Source: JBAWAP01 sp049589355
Lineage (GTDB): Bacteria; Chloroflexota; Anaerolineae; VGOG01
NCBI GenBank assembly: GCA_049589355.1
Contig: JBAWAP010000060.1
Span: forward strand, 1-33,487
Length of the DNA stretch: 33,487 bases
Direction: 5' to 3'
A program made the translations under genes and the position numbers. Numbering within the stretch: position 1 is the stretch's first letter; each line of letters opens with the position of its first letter. Of the stretch, positions 14,672-22,245 are shown piece by piece. The notes under the pieces were generated by a model. That model made no database searches. It saw only the letters and a program-made list of their open reading frames with translations, and was not told where the DNA came from.

Positions 14672-15733
14672 ATGAAACAGATGACGCTTGTGTTCCTAGT
14701 GTTGATACTGATGGTGGCAGGCTGTGGGCCGAAACCGACGCCCGCCCCCACCCCAACCCCCAGTGGCCCGCGTACCCTGACGGTAATGACCCACGACAGC
14801 TTCGATGCCAGCAAGGAGGTCATTGTCCAGTTCGAAGCGGAGACAGGAGCTACGGTCAAGTTCCTAAAATCGGGCGACACCGGCACGGCTCTGAACCAGG
14901 CCATCCTCAGCAAAGATGCCCCCCTGGCCGATGTGTTCTACGGGGTGGACAACACTTTCTTCAGCCGGGCCATCAACGCCGACATCTTTGAGCCCTACGC
15001 CTCACCCGCCCTGGCCGACATCCCCGACGAACTGGAGCTGGATCCCCAGCACCGCCTCAGCCCGGTGGACTTGGGCGATGTGTGCCTGAACTACGACAGG
15101 GCCTGGTTCCAGGAGAAGGGCCTCACCCCACCGGCCACCCTGGAGGATCTGACCAAACCGGAGATGAAGGGACTGCTGGTGGTGGAGAACCCGGCTACCT
15201 CGTCGCCGGGGCTGGCCTTCCTGATGGCTACCGTGAGCCACTTTGGCGAAGATGGCTACCGTGACTTCTGGGCCCAATTGCGCAGCAACGACGTGCTGGT
15301 CACAGCCGGCTGGGAGGACGCCTATTGGGGTCAGTTCAGCGCAGCCAGCGATGGCGACCGTCCCATCGTGGTCAGCTACGCCACCAGCCCGGCCGCCGAA
15401 GTTTACTTCAGCGAGGGCAAGTACACCGAGCCGCCCACCGGCAACGTGCTGGGCGATGGGGCTTGCTTCCGCCAGATCGAGTTCGTGGGCATCCTGAAAG
15501 GCACCACCAACCGCGACCTAGCCGAGAAGTGGGTGGACTTTATGCTCAGCCCAGCCTTCCAGGCCGACATCCCGCTGCACATGTGGGTCTTCCCGGCCAA
15601 TCCCAAGGCCGAACTACCGCAAGTCTTCCAGTTCGCTGAGATACCGCCCAAGCCCGCTCAGGTCAGCCCAGAGACTATTGACCAGAACCGGGAGAAGTGG
15701 ATCGAAGCCTGGACGGAGACGGTGTTGCACTGA
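14672..15733 (+). CDS. thiB: Thiamine ABC transporter, substrate-binding lipoprotein
   Basis: 353 aa. Lipoprotein signal with lipobox VAGC (Cys at about 18) followed by a Pro/Thr linker (PTPAPTPTPS), which tethers the binding domain to the outer face of the membrane. The fold is a periplasmic-binding-protein type: LTVMTHDSFDASKEVI matches the start of TbpA/ThiB, and DVFYGVDNTFFSRA and LAFLMATVSHFGEDGY are also family-like. Context (TPP riboswitch, thiN) supports thiamine as ligand. AGGAGG lies five bases before the ATG. Confidence 0.9.
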   Translation: MKQMTLVFLVLILMVAGCGPKPTPAPTPTPSGPRTLTVMTHDSFDASKEVIVQFEAETGATVKFLKSGDTGTALNQAILSKDAPLADVFYGVDNTFFSRAINADIFEPYASPALADIPDELELDPQHRLSPVDLGDVCLNYDRAWFQEKGLTPPATLEDLTKPEMKGLLVVENPATSSPGLAFLMATVSHFGEDGYRDFWAQLRSNDVLVTAGWEDAYWGQFSAASDGDRPIVVSYATSPAAEVYFSEGKYTEPPTGNVLGDGACFRQIEFVGILKGTTNRDLAEKWVDFMLSPAFQADIPLHMWVFPANPKAELPQVFQFAEIPPKPAQVSPETIDQNREKWIEAWTETVLH

Positions 15734-15740
15734 GGACTCG

Positions 15741-15842
15741 ATGACAAGGAGACAAGGAGACAAAGAGACAAAGAGACAAGGAGACAAGGAGACGGGGAGA
15801 ATTCACCGTGTCTCCTTGTCTCCCCTTCTCCGTGTCTCCCTG
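15741..15842. repeat. GACAAGGAGA-type inverted repeat within thiP
   Basis: About seven GACAAGGAGA/GACAAAGAGA units are followed, after ATTCACC, by their complement (GTGTCTCCTTGTCTCC ... CCGTGTCTCCCTG). The whole can fold into a long hairpin and is translated as the N-terminal part of ThiP. Confidence 0.75.
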
Positions 15843-17483
15843 TACTTGATCCCCCTCGCTTTCCTGGCTCTGTTCTATTTCTACCCCCTCCTTTCCATCT
15901 TCCGGCTGAGTCTGGCCCCGGAGGGACAGCCAGCCCTGACGGCGTTGCGGGGACTGGTCAGCACGTCGTACTACGCCCGGACACTGTGGTTCACCACCTG
16001 GCAGGCAACCCTTTCGACCCTGCTGACGCTGCTGGCGGCCCTGCCGGCGGCCTACGTTTTCGCCCGCTACCAGTTCCGGGGCAAGTCGCTGCTCCAGGCG
16101 TTGACTACCATCCCCTTCGTCCTGCCGACCATCGTGGTGGCGACGGCTTTCACCTCACTGCTGGGGCCTAGGGGTTGGGTCAACCAACTCCTCATGGCCG
16201 CCCTGGGCCTCGACCACCCGCCCATTAACCTGTTGCACACCCTGGCCATCATCTTGCTGGCCCACGTGTTCTATAATTACACCATTATCTTGCGAATGGT
16301 GGGCGGCTTCTGGGCCAACCTGGACCCCCAACTGGAGGCGGCGGCGCGGATGCTGGGCGCTTCGCCCTGGCGGGCCTTCCGGGAGGTGACCTTGCCACTA
16401 CTGCGCCCGGCGCTGACCGCCGCCTCGCTATTGGTCTTCCTGTTCGATTTCACCAGCTTCGGAGTGATCCTGATCCTGGGCGGCCCCCGCTACGCCACGC
16501 TGGAGGTGGAAATTTACCGCCAGGCAGTCAACCTGTTCAACCTGCCGGTGGCGGCGGCCCTGTCGCTGCTCCAGATTGGCTGCACTTTTGGGCTCATGGT
16601 AGCCTACACCCGCCTGCAGAAGCGCATCACCGTGCCGCTGGAGCTGCGCCCTCGCCAGATCACCGCCCGCCGACCCCGCGCCTGGCGGGAACGCTGGCTG
16701 GTGGGGATCAACGTGGCGGTCATGATCCTGTTGCTGGTGGTGCCGCTGCTCTCCCTGGCCGAACGTTCCCTCTCCACCGGACAGATGGGTTACAGCCTGG
16801 CCCATTATCAAGAGTTGAGCATCAACCGGCAGAGTTCCATCTTTTTCGTGCCACCGCTGCTGGCGGTACGTAATTCGCTGCTCTTCGCCGCGGCGACAGT
16901 GGGGCTGGCCCTGACGTTGGGACTGATCAGTGCCTGGTTGCTGGCTCGCGAGCGGGATCGGCTGGGCCGGCTGCTCGACCCTGTGTTTATGCTGCCGCTG
17001 GGCACTTCAGCCGTCACGCTGGGCTTTGGCTACATCGTCGCCCTGGCTCGACCGCCGCTGAACTTGCGCACCTCACCCGTGCTGGTTCCGCTGGCCCACA
17101 CCCTGGTGGCGCTCCCTTTCGTGGTGCGCTCGTTGTTGCCCGTCATCCGAGGCATCCACCCCCACCTGCGGGAGGCGGCGCGAGTGCTGGGAGCCTCGTC
17201 CTGGCGGGTGTGGCGGGAGATAGATCTACCCATCGTGGGGCGGGCACTGCTAGTAGGGGCGGTGTTCGCCTTCACCGTCAGTCTGGGCGAGTTCGGGGCG
17301 ACGGTGTTCGTGGCCCGGCCGCAGATGCCAACGATGCCGGTGGTCATCTACCGCTTCCTGGGGCAGCCGGGAGCCATCAACTACGGCCAGGCCCTGGCCA
17401 TGAGCACGTTGCTGATGCTGGTCTGCGCGGCCGGGTTCCTGGCCATTGAGCGGTTCAGGTATGGGGAGATCGGGGAATTCTGA
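15741..17483 (+). CDS. thiP: Thiamine ABC transporter permease
   Basis: 580 aa with two fused six-helix permease halves, as in ThiP. Each half carries an EAA loop for contact with the ATPase: EAAARMLGASPWRAFRE and EAARVLGASSWRVWREIDLP. I start at the ATG at 15741 (GAGGA upstream); the frame is open to 15678, but that part overlaps thiB. The first 19 codons are made of GACAAGGAGACAAAG-type repeat DNA, read as a Lys/Glu/Asp/Gln-rich polar tail ahead of the first helix. A matching reverse-complement run (GTGTCTCCTTGTCTCC) encodes the start of the next segment, so the repeat is a hairpin read through in frame. Confidence 0.9.
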   Translation: MTRRQGDKETKRQGDKETGRIHRVSLSPLLRVSLYLIPLAFLALFYFYPLLSIFRLSLAPEGQPALTALRGLVSTSYYARTLWFTTWQATLSTLLTLLAALPAAYVFARYQFRGKSLLQALTTIPFVLPTIVVATAFTSLLGPRGWVNQLLMAALGLDHPPINLLHTLAIILLAHVFYNYTIILRMVGGFWANLDPQLEAAARMLGASPWRAFREVTLPLLRPALTAASLLVFLFDFTSFGVILILGGPRYATLEVEIYRQAVNLFNLPVAAALSLLQIGCTFGLMVAYTRLQKRITVPLELRPRQITARRPRAWRERWLVGINVAVMILLLVVPLLSLAERSLSTGQMGYSLAHYQELSINRQSSIFFVPPLLAVRNSLLFAAATVGLALTLGLISAWLLARERDRLGRLLDPVFMLPLGTSAVTLGFGYIVALARPPLNLRTSPVLVPLAHTLVALPFVVRSLLPVIRGIHPHLREAARVLGASSWRVWREIDLPIVGRALLVGAVFAFTVSLGEFGATVFVARPQMPTMPVVIYRFLGQPGAINYGQALAMSTLLMLVCAAGFLAIERFRYGEIGEF

Positions 17484-17485
17484 CC

Positions 17486-17514
17486 TTGACCGCTGATGGG
17501 TTATGTGTTATCAT
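17486..17514 (+). promoter_or_regulatory. Promoter of the vapBC-type pair
   Basis: TTGACC (17486-17491), 17-base spacer, TATCAT (17509-17514), starting three bases after the thiP stop. It gives the toxin-antitoxin pair a promoter of its own that could also serve thiQ. Confidence 0.65.
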
Positions 17515-17544
17515 TATGGCAAATAATCATGATGGAGGATTGTC

Positions 17545-17793
17545 ATGATCCGAACGCAGGTGCAATTGACGGAAGAGCAAGCACGAGCTTTGAGAGATTT
17601 AGCCTCCGCTCGTCAGGTATCCGTCGCTGAATTGATCCGTCAGAGCGTGGGTGACTTGCTCCGGTCAGCGGGGGAAATTGACGTTGAGGAACGCCGTAGA
17701 CGAGCTATCGCTGCTGCAGGCCGATTTCACTCAGGAGCATCAGACATCTCCACGAAGCACGATGAATATTTGGTGGAGGACTTCCAGGGATGA
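17545..17793 (+). CDS. vapB: Ribbon-helix-helix antitoxin
   Basis: 82 aa. The N-terminal 45 residues (IRTQVQLTEEQARALRDLASARQVSVAELIRQSV) are a ribbon-helix-helix DNA-binding domain; the C-terminal tail would wrap the toxin. The stop overlaps the toxin start by ATGA. Such antitoxins normally repress their own promoter, here the one at 17486-17514. Confidence 0.85.
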   Translation: MIRTQVQLTEEQARALRDLASARQVSVAELIRQSVGDLLRSAGEIDVEERRRRAIAAAGRFHSGASDISTKHDEYLVEDFQG

Positions 17794-18188
17794 GCGTATT
17801 TGTTGACACTTCGGCCCTTTTCGCCGTTCTGGATGCTGACGATGAGAACCATGATGCGGCAAAGCAAATATGGGAAGATTTGCTGACTCAAGAAGTAGTT
17901 CTGGTTTGCAGCAACTACGTGCTGGTGGAGACTCTGGCTTTGGTGCAACGTAGACTTGGTATCCCCGCCGTTCGAGTTTTTCAGGAAGACATCATGCCTA
18001 CGCTGAACATTGAATGGGTTGACGAATCCCTCCACCAGGTAGGCATCGCCGGTGTCCTCGCGGCAGCACGTAGAGAGCTCAGTTTGGTTGATTGCGTCAG
18101 CTTTGAGATCATGCGGCGATTGGGGATCAAGACGGCCTTCGTTTTTAACCATCACTTCGATGAGCAAGGGTTCGAGTGTCTTCCATAA
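17790..18188 (+). CDS. vapC: PIN-domain (VapC-type) RNase toxin
   Basis: 132 aa, complete PIN domain. The acidic residues expected for RNase activity are visible: Asp in FVDTSALFAVLD (residue 6), Glu in NYVLVETLAL (about 51), Asp in LSLVDCVSFEIM (about 97) and Asp/Glu near the end. It lies in a thiamine transport operon, between thiP and thiQ, so it is a recent insertion or a stabiliser of that operon. Confidence 0.9.
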   Translation: MSVFVDTSALFAVLDADDENHDAAKQIWEDLLTQEVVLVCSNYVLVETLALVQRRLGIPAVRVFQEDIMPTLNIEWVDESLHQVGIAGVLAAARRELSLVDCVSFEIMRRLGIKTAFVFNHHFDEQGFECLP

Positions 18189-18237
18189 GCTCAAGACGGA
18201 GCCAGCAGGATTATCATCTAGCGGCTATGAGTTTACG

Positions 18238-19293
18238 ATGTCATTGCTTGAGGTCCATCACCTCACCAAATCATACGGCGATGAATACTTCCCGAACGAC
18301 ATTAGCTTCGCCGTGGACGAAGGAGAGATCGTCTGCCTGCTGGGCCCTTCCGGCTGCGGCAAGACCACGCTGCTACGCCTCATCGCCGGGCTGGAGACCC
18401 CCGACAGCGGAAAAGTGCTGTTCGAGGGCCGTGACATCCGTGACGTGCCGGTGCACCGGCGCAACCTTGGTCTGATGTTCCAGGATCAAGCCCTCTTTCC
18501 CCACAAGAATGTCTTCGAGAATATCGCCTTTGGCCTGCGGATGCAACGCTTGCCGAAGGAAGAAATTCAAAAGCGGGTAACCGAGGTGCTGAACCTGGTA
18601 GGTATGGTCGGTTTCGAGAAACGGGACGTGAACGAGCTATCGGGGGGCGAGCAGCAGCGGGTGGCCCTGGCCCGCAGCCTGGCCCCCCGCCCGCGCCTGC
18701 TCATGCTGGACGAGCCTCTGGGCTCCCTCGACCGTACCCTGCGTGAGCGGCTGATGAACGAGCTGCGAACCATCCTCAAGGGCGCGGGCGTCACCGCCAT
18801 CTACGTCACCCACGACCAACAAGAAGCCTTTGCTGTAGCCGACCGGGTGGTCATCATGGATCGAGGGCACAAGGTGCAAGAGGGAAAGCCGGAGGAAGTC
18901 TACCGGCGACCGGCGTCAGAGTTTGTGGCCCGTTTCCTGGGGCTGGAGAACCTGCTGCCCGGCCGAGTGGTGGCGGGCCCGCCATTGGCCGTGGAGACGG
19001 CTCTGGGCCGGCTGACGACGACCGATTCGTCCGCGCTGCCCGTGGGGCTGGCGGTGACGGTGCTTATCCGTCCGGAAGGGGCACGCTGCCTGAAGACCAA
19101 CACCCCAGCCGAAAATATCATCGTCGGGCAGGTGCAGACCTGCTCCTTCCGGGGCGGGCACTACCAGATCATGATGGCAACGGCAGGCATGTCGCTGCGC
19201 TTTGAGCTGGATGTGCTAAACGGGCCGGTCCCGGAGCCGGGCGAGCAGGTAGCGTTGTGTCCTCATCACGTACAGGTGTTGCCGGAGGGATGA
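18238..19293 (+). CDS. thiQ: Thiamine ABC transporter ATP-binding protein
   Basis: 351 aa. Walker A GPSGCGKTTLLR, signature LSGGEQQRVALAR, Walker B LLMLDEPLGSLD and the switch His in YVTHDQQEA are intact. After residue about 235 comes a TOBE-like regulatory domain, so this is longer than the 230-aa enterobacterial ThiQ. Open frame continues upstream to 18052 but overlaps vapC, and the conserved N-terminus MSLLEVHHLTKSYG starts at 18238. There is no good ribosome site, perhaps because the toxin pair displaced the original upstream sequence. Assignment to thiamine comes from the operon; the domain alone fits several Fe3+/spermidine/thiamine importers. Confidence 0.85.
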   Translation: MSLLEVHHLTKSYGDEYFPNDISFAVDEGEIVCLLGPSGCGKTTLLRLIAGLETPDSGKVLFEGRDIRDVPVHRRNLGLMFQDQALFPHKNVFENIAFGLRMQRLPKEEIQKRVTEVLNLVGMVGFEKRDVNELSGGEQQRVALARSLAPRPRLLMLDEPLGSLDRTLRERLMNELRTILKGAGVTAIYVTHDQQEAFAVADRVVIMDRGHKVQEGKPEEVYRRPASEFVARFLGLENLLPGRVVAGPPLAVETALGRLTTTDSSALPVGLAVTVLIRPEGARCLKTNTPAENIIVGQVQTCSFRGGHYQIMMATAGMSLRFELDVLNGPVPEPGEQVALCPHHVQVLPEG

Positions 19294-19310
19294 GGGCGGT
19301 GTGTGCCATG

Positions 19311-19339
19311 TTGACAATTTGCGCTTTATGAAGTATCAT
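19311..19339 (+). promoter_or_regulatory. Promoter of ssb
   Basis: TTGACA (19311-19316), 17-base spacer, TATCAT (19334-19339); the ssb start is about 70 bases downstream. Confidence 0.75.
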
Positions 19340-19411
19340 TTGGGGCAATCGGGGCATTTTTAGTCGGCAAAAGTGCCATGAGGATATCACGCTATCGAAA
19401 GGAGAAAGAAA

Positions 19412-19828
19412 ATGTACCAAAAAATCATCATAGTGGGAAACCTGGGACGCGATCCAGAAATGCGCTACACCCCCCAGGGCACGCCGGTCACCAATCTCTC
19501 GGTGGCCACCAGTCGCAAGTGGACCAACGCCGATGGCACACCAGGTGAGGAGACCATCTGGTTCCGGGTCTCGGTCTGGGGCAAGCAGGCGGAAACCTGC
19601 AACCAATATCTGGTCAAGGGGCAACAGGTACTGGTGGAAGGGCGGCTGAGGCCGGACCCTGCGACCGGTGAGCCGAGAATTTGGACGGGTAACGACGGCG
19701 TCGCTCGTGCCTCGTACGAATTGAGCGCCTCGACGGTGAGGTTCCTGGGTAAGCCCATGGGGAGGGCTGAGGTGGGCCCAGAGGAGGCGATAGAGGAGGC
19801 GATAGAAGAAGGGGAGATTCCCTTCTAA
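19412..19828 (+). CDS. ssb: Single-stranded DNA-binding protein
   Basis: 138 aa. One OB fold (residues 1-110): MYQKIIIVGNLGRDPEMRYTPQG, VTNLSVAT and WFRVSVWGKQAETC are typical. The C-terminal tail is short and acidic (EEAIEEAIEEGEIPF), ending in the IPF tip that recruits repair and replication proteins. GGAGA lies eight bases before the ATG. It has its own promoter and terminator, so it is a single-gene unit. Confidence 0.93.
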   Translation: MYQKIIIVGNLGRDPEMRYTPQGTPVTNLSVATSRKWTNADGTPGEETIWFRVSVWGKQAETCNQYLVKGQQVLVEGRLRPDPATGEPRIWTGNDGVARASYELSASTVRFLGKPMGRAEVGPEEAIEEAIEEGEIPF

Positions 19829-19859
19829 CGATTGCCCCCGTCTAGCGCGGCTGCCCTAA

Positions 19860-19892
19860 GCCGTCTGCGCCCCTGGTGCAGACGGCATTTTG
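19860..19892 (+). terminator. Terminator of ssb
   Basis: GCCGTCTGC and GCAGACGGC form a 9-bp stem around a CCCC-containing loop, followed by ATTTTGTT. Confidence 0.75.
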
Positions 19893-19898
19893 TTGCTG

Positions 19899-19927
19899 TT
19901 GACAAGGACGGTATTTTGGGGTAGTAT
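19899..19927 (+). promoter_or_regulatory. Promoter of the small membrane protein gene
   Basis: TTGACA (19899-19904), 17-base spacer, TAGTAT (19922-19927), directly after the ssb terminator. Confidence 0.65.
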
Positions 19928-19938
19928 TCCAGGTGCTC

Positions 19939-20035
19939 AGAAACCAGGTTTTTGGAGCCTTCTGCATCCACATATCCGTGGTTAAGGGCGTTTTCAGTGC
20001 CTCGACAGATACCTCAAGCGGAAAACCTGGTTTCT
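19939..20035. repeat. Inverted repeat in the 5' untranslated region
   Basis: AGAAACCAGGTTTT (from 19939) pairs with AAAACCTGGTTTCT (20022-20035) around about 68 bases. It lies between the promoter at 19899-19927 and the start at 20077, so it would fold in the leader RNA. It looks like another dispersed palindrome family. Confidence 0.6.
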
Positions 20036-20076
20036 CCCGCTTTGTCCAAAGTCCAATACTGAAAAGGGGGATAAAA

Positions 20077-20316
20077 ATGAACTCGCGAAACAAAGCTCTC
20101 ATCATCGGTGGGCTGGTGGGAAGCGCCTTAGGGGTTCTTGCTGCCTGGCTCTACATACGGGCTGCCAGAGAAGAGGAGGCGGTGCCGCCCCAGGCCGTCC
20201 CACCGGGCAAGATGTTTAAGCTTGGCCTGGCCATCATGGAGGTCTTGCGTCAGGTAGCTACCTTGGGCGAGCGAGAGGCGGAAGGGCAAAAGCGAGGCCG
20301 GCTTCGCAAAAGGTAG
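20077..20316 (+). CDS. Small YtxH-like membrane-anchored protein
   Basis: 79 aa. Residues 7-27 form one hydrophobic helix with glycines (ALIIGGLVGSALGVLAAWLY), followed by a polar basic cytoplasmic tail ending KRGRLRKR. The layout resembles YtxH-type proteins, but no diagnostic motif is present. The start at 20077 has AAGGGGG seven bases upstream; the longer open frame to 19933 runs through the leader repeat and is rejected. Function unknown. Confidence 0.65.
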   Translation: MNSRNKALIIGGLVGSALGVLAAWLYIRAAREEEAVPPQAVPPGKMFKLGLAIMEVLRQVATLGEREAEGQKRGRLRKR

Positions 20317-20331
20317 AACATGATGTAGGGA

Positions 20332-20391
20332 TTCGTAGTAACGACTTTAGTCGTCTTGGCTCCGTGGTGGATGACTGAAGTCGTCACTACG
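20332..20391. repeat. Palindromic repeat, CGTAGT/ACTACG family
   Basis: TTCGTAGTAACGACTTTAGTC at the left pairs with GACTGAAGTCGTCACTACGAA at the right, with 2-3 mismatches. Six A follow on the plus strand, which could make it a terminator for minus-strand transcripts. Only one copy is in the window. Confidence 0.7.
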
Positions 20392-20408
20392 AAAAAAGGT
20401 AGGGCATT

Positions 20409-20437
20409 TTGACAGGCGCATCGTCTAGATATATAAT
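20409..20437 (+). promoter_or_regulatory. Promoter of the NfnAB-like operon
   Basis: TTGACA (20409-20414), 17-base spacer, TATAAT (20432-20437), a full consensus. The untranslated leader to the GTG at 20568 is about 125 bases. Confidence 0.82.
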
Positions 20438-20567
20438 GCTGCGGGAACTCTATCAAGGGCCCTGTTGCGAGGTCGTCTAATTCTCAAGGGCTCTTGTCTG
20501 GATTGCTCTGTTGTTTGGAGGACCTTCTCCAACGCAATCTTCATCACAAGAGCGAGGAGGCTAAAGC

Positions 20568-21401
20568 GTGTATGAGATATTAGCCAAGGAGGACTTGGCG
20601 CCGGTTATCAAGCTGATAGTGATTGCTGCGCCCGACGTGGCGCGCAAGGCCAAGGCGGGCCAGTTCGTCATCGTCCGCGCCTCGGAGGAAGGCGAGCGCA
20701 TCCCCTTGACCATTGCTGATTATGATCGGGAAGAGGGCACGATCACCCTGGTCTTTCAAGAGGTGGGCAAGACCACGATGCATCTGGGCGCTATGGAGGT
20801 CGGCGATGAACTGGCCAGCCTCACCGGCCCCTTGGGCAACCCCACCGAGATCGAGAATTACGGCACGGTGATCTGTGCGGCCGGCGGTTTGTGCATTGCC
20901 CTTGTGTTCCCCATCGCCCGTGCCTTGCGAGAGGCCGGGAACTACGTCATCTCCATCATCGGCGCTCGTAACAAGGAGCTTCTCTTTTGGGAAGACAAGA
21001 TACGCTCCGTCTCCGATGAGCTCATCGTCTGCACCGACGATGGTTCCTACGGACGCAAGGCATTTGTCATGCAGCCCCTCAAAGAACTGTTGGAGACCCG
21101 CGGCGGCATCGGTCACATCTGGGTCATCGGGCCGGCCATCATGATGAAGTTCACCGCGCTCGCCACGAAACCTTTCAACGTGCCGACCACTGTTAGTCTC
21201 AACTCCATCATGGTGGATGGCACAGGAATGTGTGGCTCTTGTCGCTGCGAGGTGGGCGGAGAAACGCGCTTTGCCTGCGTCCACGGCCCCGAGTTCGACG
21301 GCCACGAAGTGGACTGGGACCTGCTGCTGGCCCGCCAGCGCATCTATCTTGATGAGGAGAAGCAGGCGCTGGAGCTTTTCAAGCGGCAAGGGATACATTA
21401 G
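20568..21401 (+). CDS. nfnA: Ferredoxin-NADP reductase-like small subunit (NfnA/SudB)
   Basis: 277 aa flavoprotein. The FAD domain (1-100, with RIPLTIADYD for flavin contact) and the NAD(P) domain (about 105-210, starting CAAGGLCIALVFPIAR) are in order. A C-terminal [2Fe-2S] Cys cluster follows: MCGSCRCEVGGETRFACVHGPEFDG. This is the dihydroorotate dehydrogenase B electron-transfer/SudB type. With NfnB it forms a complex that bifurcates electrons between NADH, ferredoxin and NADPH, or acts as sulfide dehydrogenase. The start is GTG with GAGGAGG seven bases upstream. The partner gene is 845 bases downstream instead of adjacent, because a DUF3800 gene lies between. Confidence 0.88.
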   Translation: MYEILAKEDLAPVIKLIVIAAPDVARKAKAGQFVIVRASEEGERIPLTIADYDREEGTITLVFQEVGKTTMHLGAMEVGDELASLTGPLGNPTEIENYGTVICAAGGLCIALVFPIARALREAGNYVISIIGARNKELLFWEDKIRSVSDELIVCTDDGSYGRKAFVMQPLKELLETRGGIGHIWVIGPAIMMKFTALATKPFNVPTTVSLNSIMVDGTGMCGSCRCEVGGETRFACVHGPEFDGHEVDWDLLLARQRIYLDEEKQALELFKRQGIH

Positions 21402-21419
21402 ACCCCCACTGCCACGGAA

Positions 21420-21470
21420 ATGCGGGATATGATCCGCAACTTGGCTGAGTTCATCGAACAATGGGAATGA
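21420..21470 (+). pseudogene. 16-codon remnant before the DUF3800 gene
   Basis: ATG at 21420 starts a 16-codon frame (MRDMIRNLAEFIEQWE) ending in TGA at 21468-21470, five bases before the DUF3800 start. It looks like the C-terminal helix of a small protein encoded upstream of a DUF3800 gene, with the rest lost at the junction to nfnA. It could be coincidence. Confidence 0.35.
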
Positions 21471-21474
21471 TCCG

Positions 21475-22083
21475 ATGAAGTATGGCTTCTTGGACGAATC
21501 AGGCGATGTGGGACACGCTACGGGCTCTTCCCACAACCTGATCATCGTCGTCGTAGTAGCTGATAACCCCGCGCGTCTCAGGAAAGTAGTGGCCAAGACC
21601 AGGAAGAGATTAGGCAAAAGGCGAAAGGACATCCCAGAGTTCAAAGCGTTTAAGACGGATGTTAGAATCACCAATAGATTATTGAGACATGCTGCCAAGA
21701 CCGAATGCGAGATCGTAGCCCTAGTAGCCGATAAAAAGGTGATGGGCGATTTGGATGACCCAGAGGCTCTCTATAGGCAGCTCTGCGCTTTGGCTGTCAG
21801 GCGATGCTTGGAAAGACATCCTCAGCTATCTTTGTGCGTGGACAAGCGTTACACTAATCCTCATTTGCGCGAGAAGCAAAACAGGGTTATCCTAAAAGAA
21901 ATTAGCTCCGTGCAGCAAGCGGTGCTGGTTGTAGAATACTCCGAATCCAAGAGCGAGAGTGCTTTACAGGTAGCTGATGCGGTAGCGTGGGCGCTGTTTC
22001 AGAAGTACGAACGAGGCGATGACAGCTTCTATACGCTGGTGAAGGACAAAATCATCATAGAGGAGCTTTGGGAGTCAAAATAA
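21475..22083 (+). CDS. DUF3800 protein
   Basis: 202 aa. The start MKYGFLDESGDVG carries the DESG motif of DUF3800, and the later SALQVADAVAWALFQKYE with its conserved Asp is also typical. These acidic positions resemble an RNase-H-like nuclease core; many members are associated with mobile elements or defence loci, with no firmly known function. The gene interrupts an otherwise two-gene operon (nfnA and nfnB), and its codon use is more AT-rich than both, which suggests horizontal insertion. Confidence 0.85.
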   Translation: MKYGFLDESGDVGHATGSSHNLIIVVVVADNPARLRKVVAKTRKRLGKRRKDIPEFKAFKTDVRITNRLLRHAAKTECEIVALVADKKVMGDLDDPEALYRQLCALAVRRCLERHPQLSLCVDKRYTNPHLREKQNRVILKEISSVQQAVLVVEYSESKSESALQVADAVAWALFQKYERGDDSFYTLVKDKIIIEELWESK

Positions 22084-22245
22084 AAACTGGCTCACCCTGG
22101 GGGCTGATTCTCACCGTTCACGCCAAGGGCGGGCTTAAAGCCAGACGGAGTATCACCTACTTACGCAGGAGCAGCCTCATCCAGGACTTACGAGTCCAGT
22201 TAATACAATTATACCAAATGTAAGTTTTTTTGTCAAGGAGACAAA
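22084..22245 (+). other. Intergenic stretch before nfnB
   Basis: 162 bases without a gene. It contains a GGACT/AGTCC hairpin near 22191 and a second ACTTACG word upstream (22159 and 22185), and ends with an AT-rich run plus a CAAGGAG ribosome site before the ATG at 22246. This could be the boundary of the inserted DUF3800 segment and may hold a promoter, but I see no clear -35/-10 pair. Confidence 0.4.

Noticed and set aside
20580..21698. 372-codon minus-strand frame opposite nfnA
   Set aside because: Antisense shadow of nfnA and of the DUF3800 start; the composition follows the GC-rich real gene and no motif is present.
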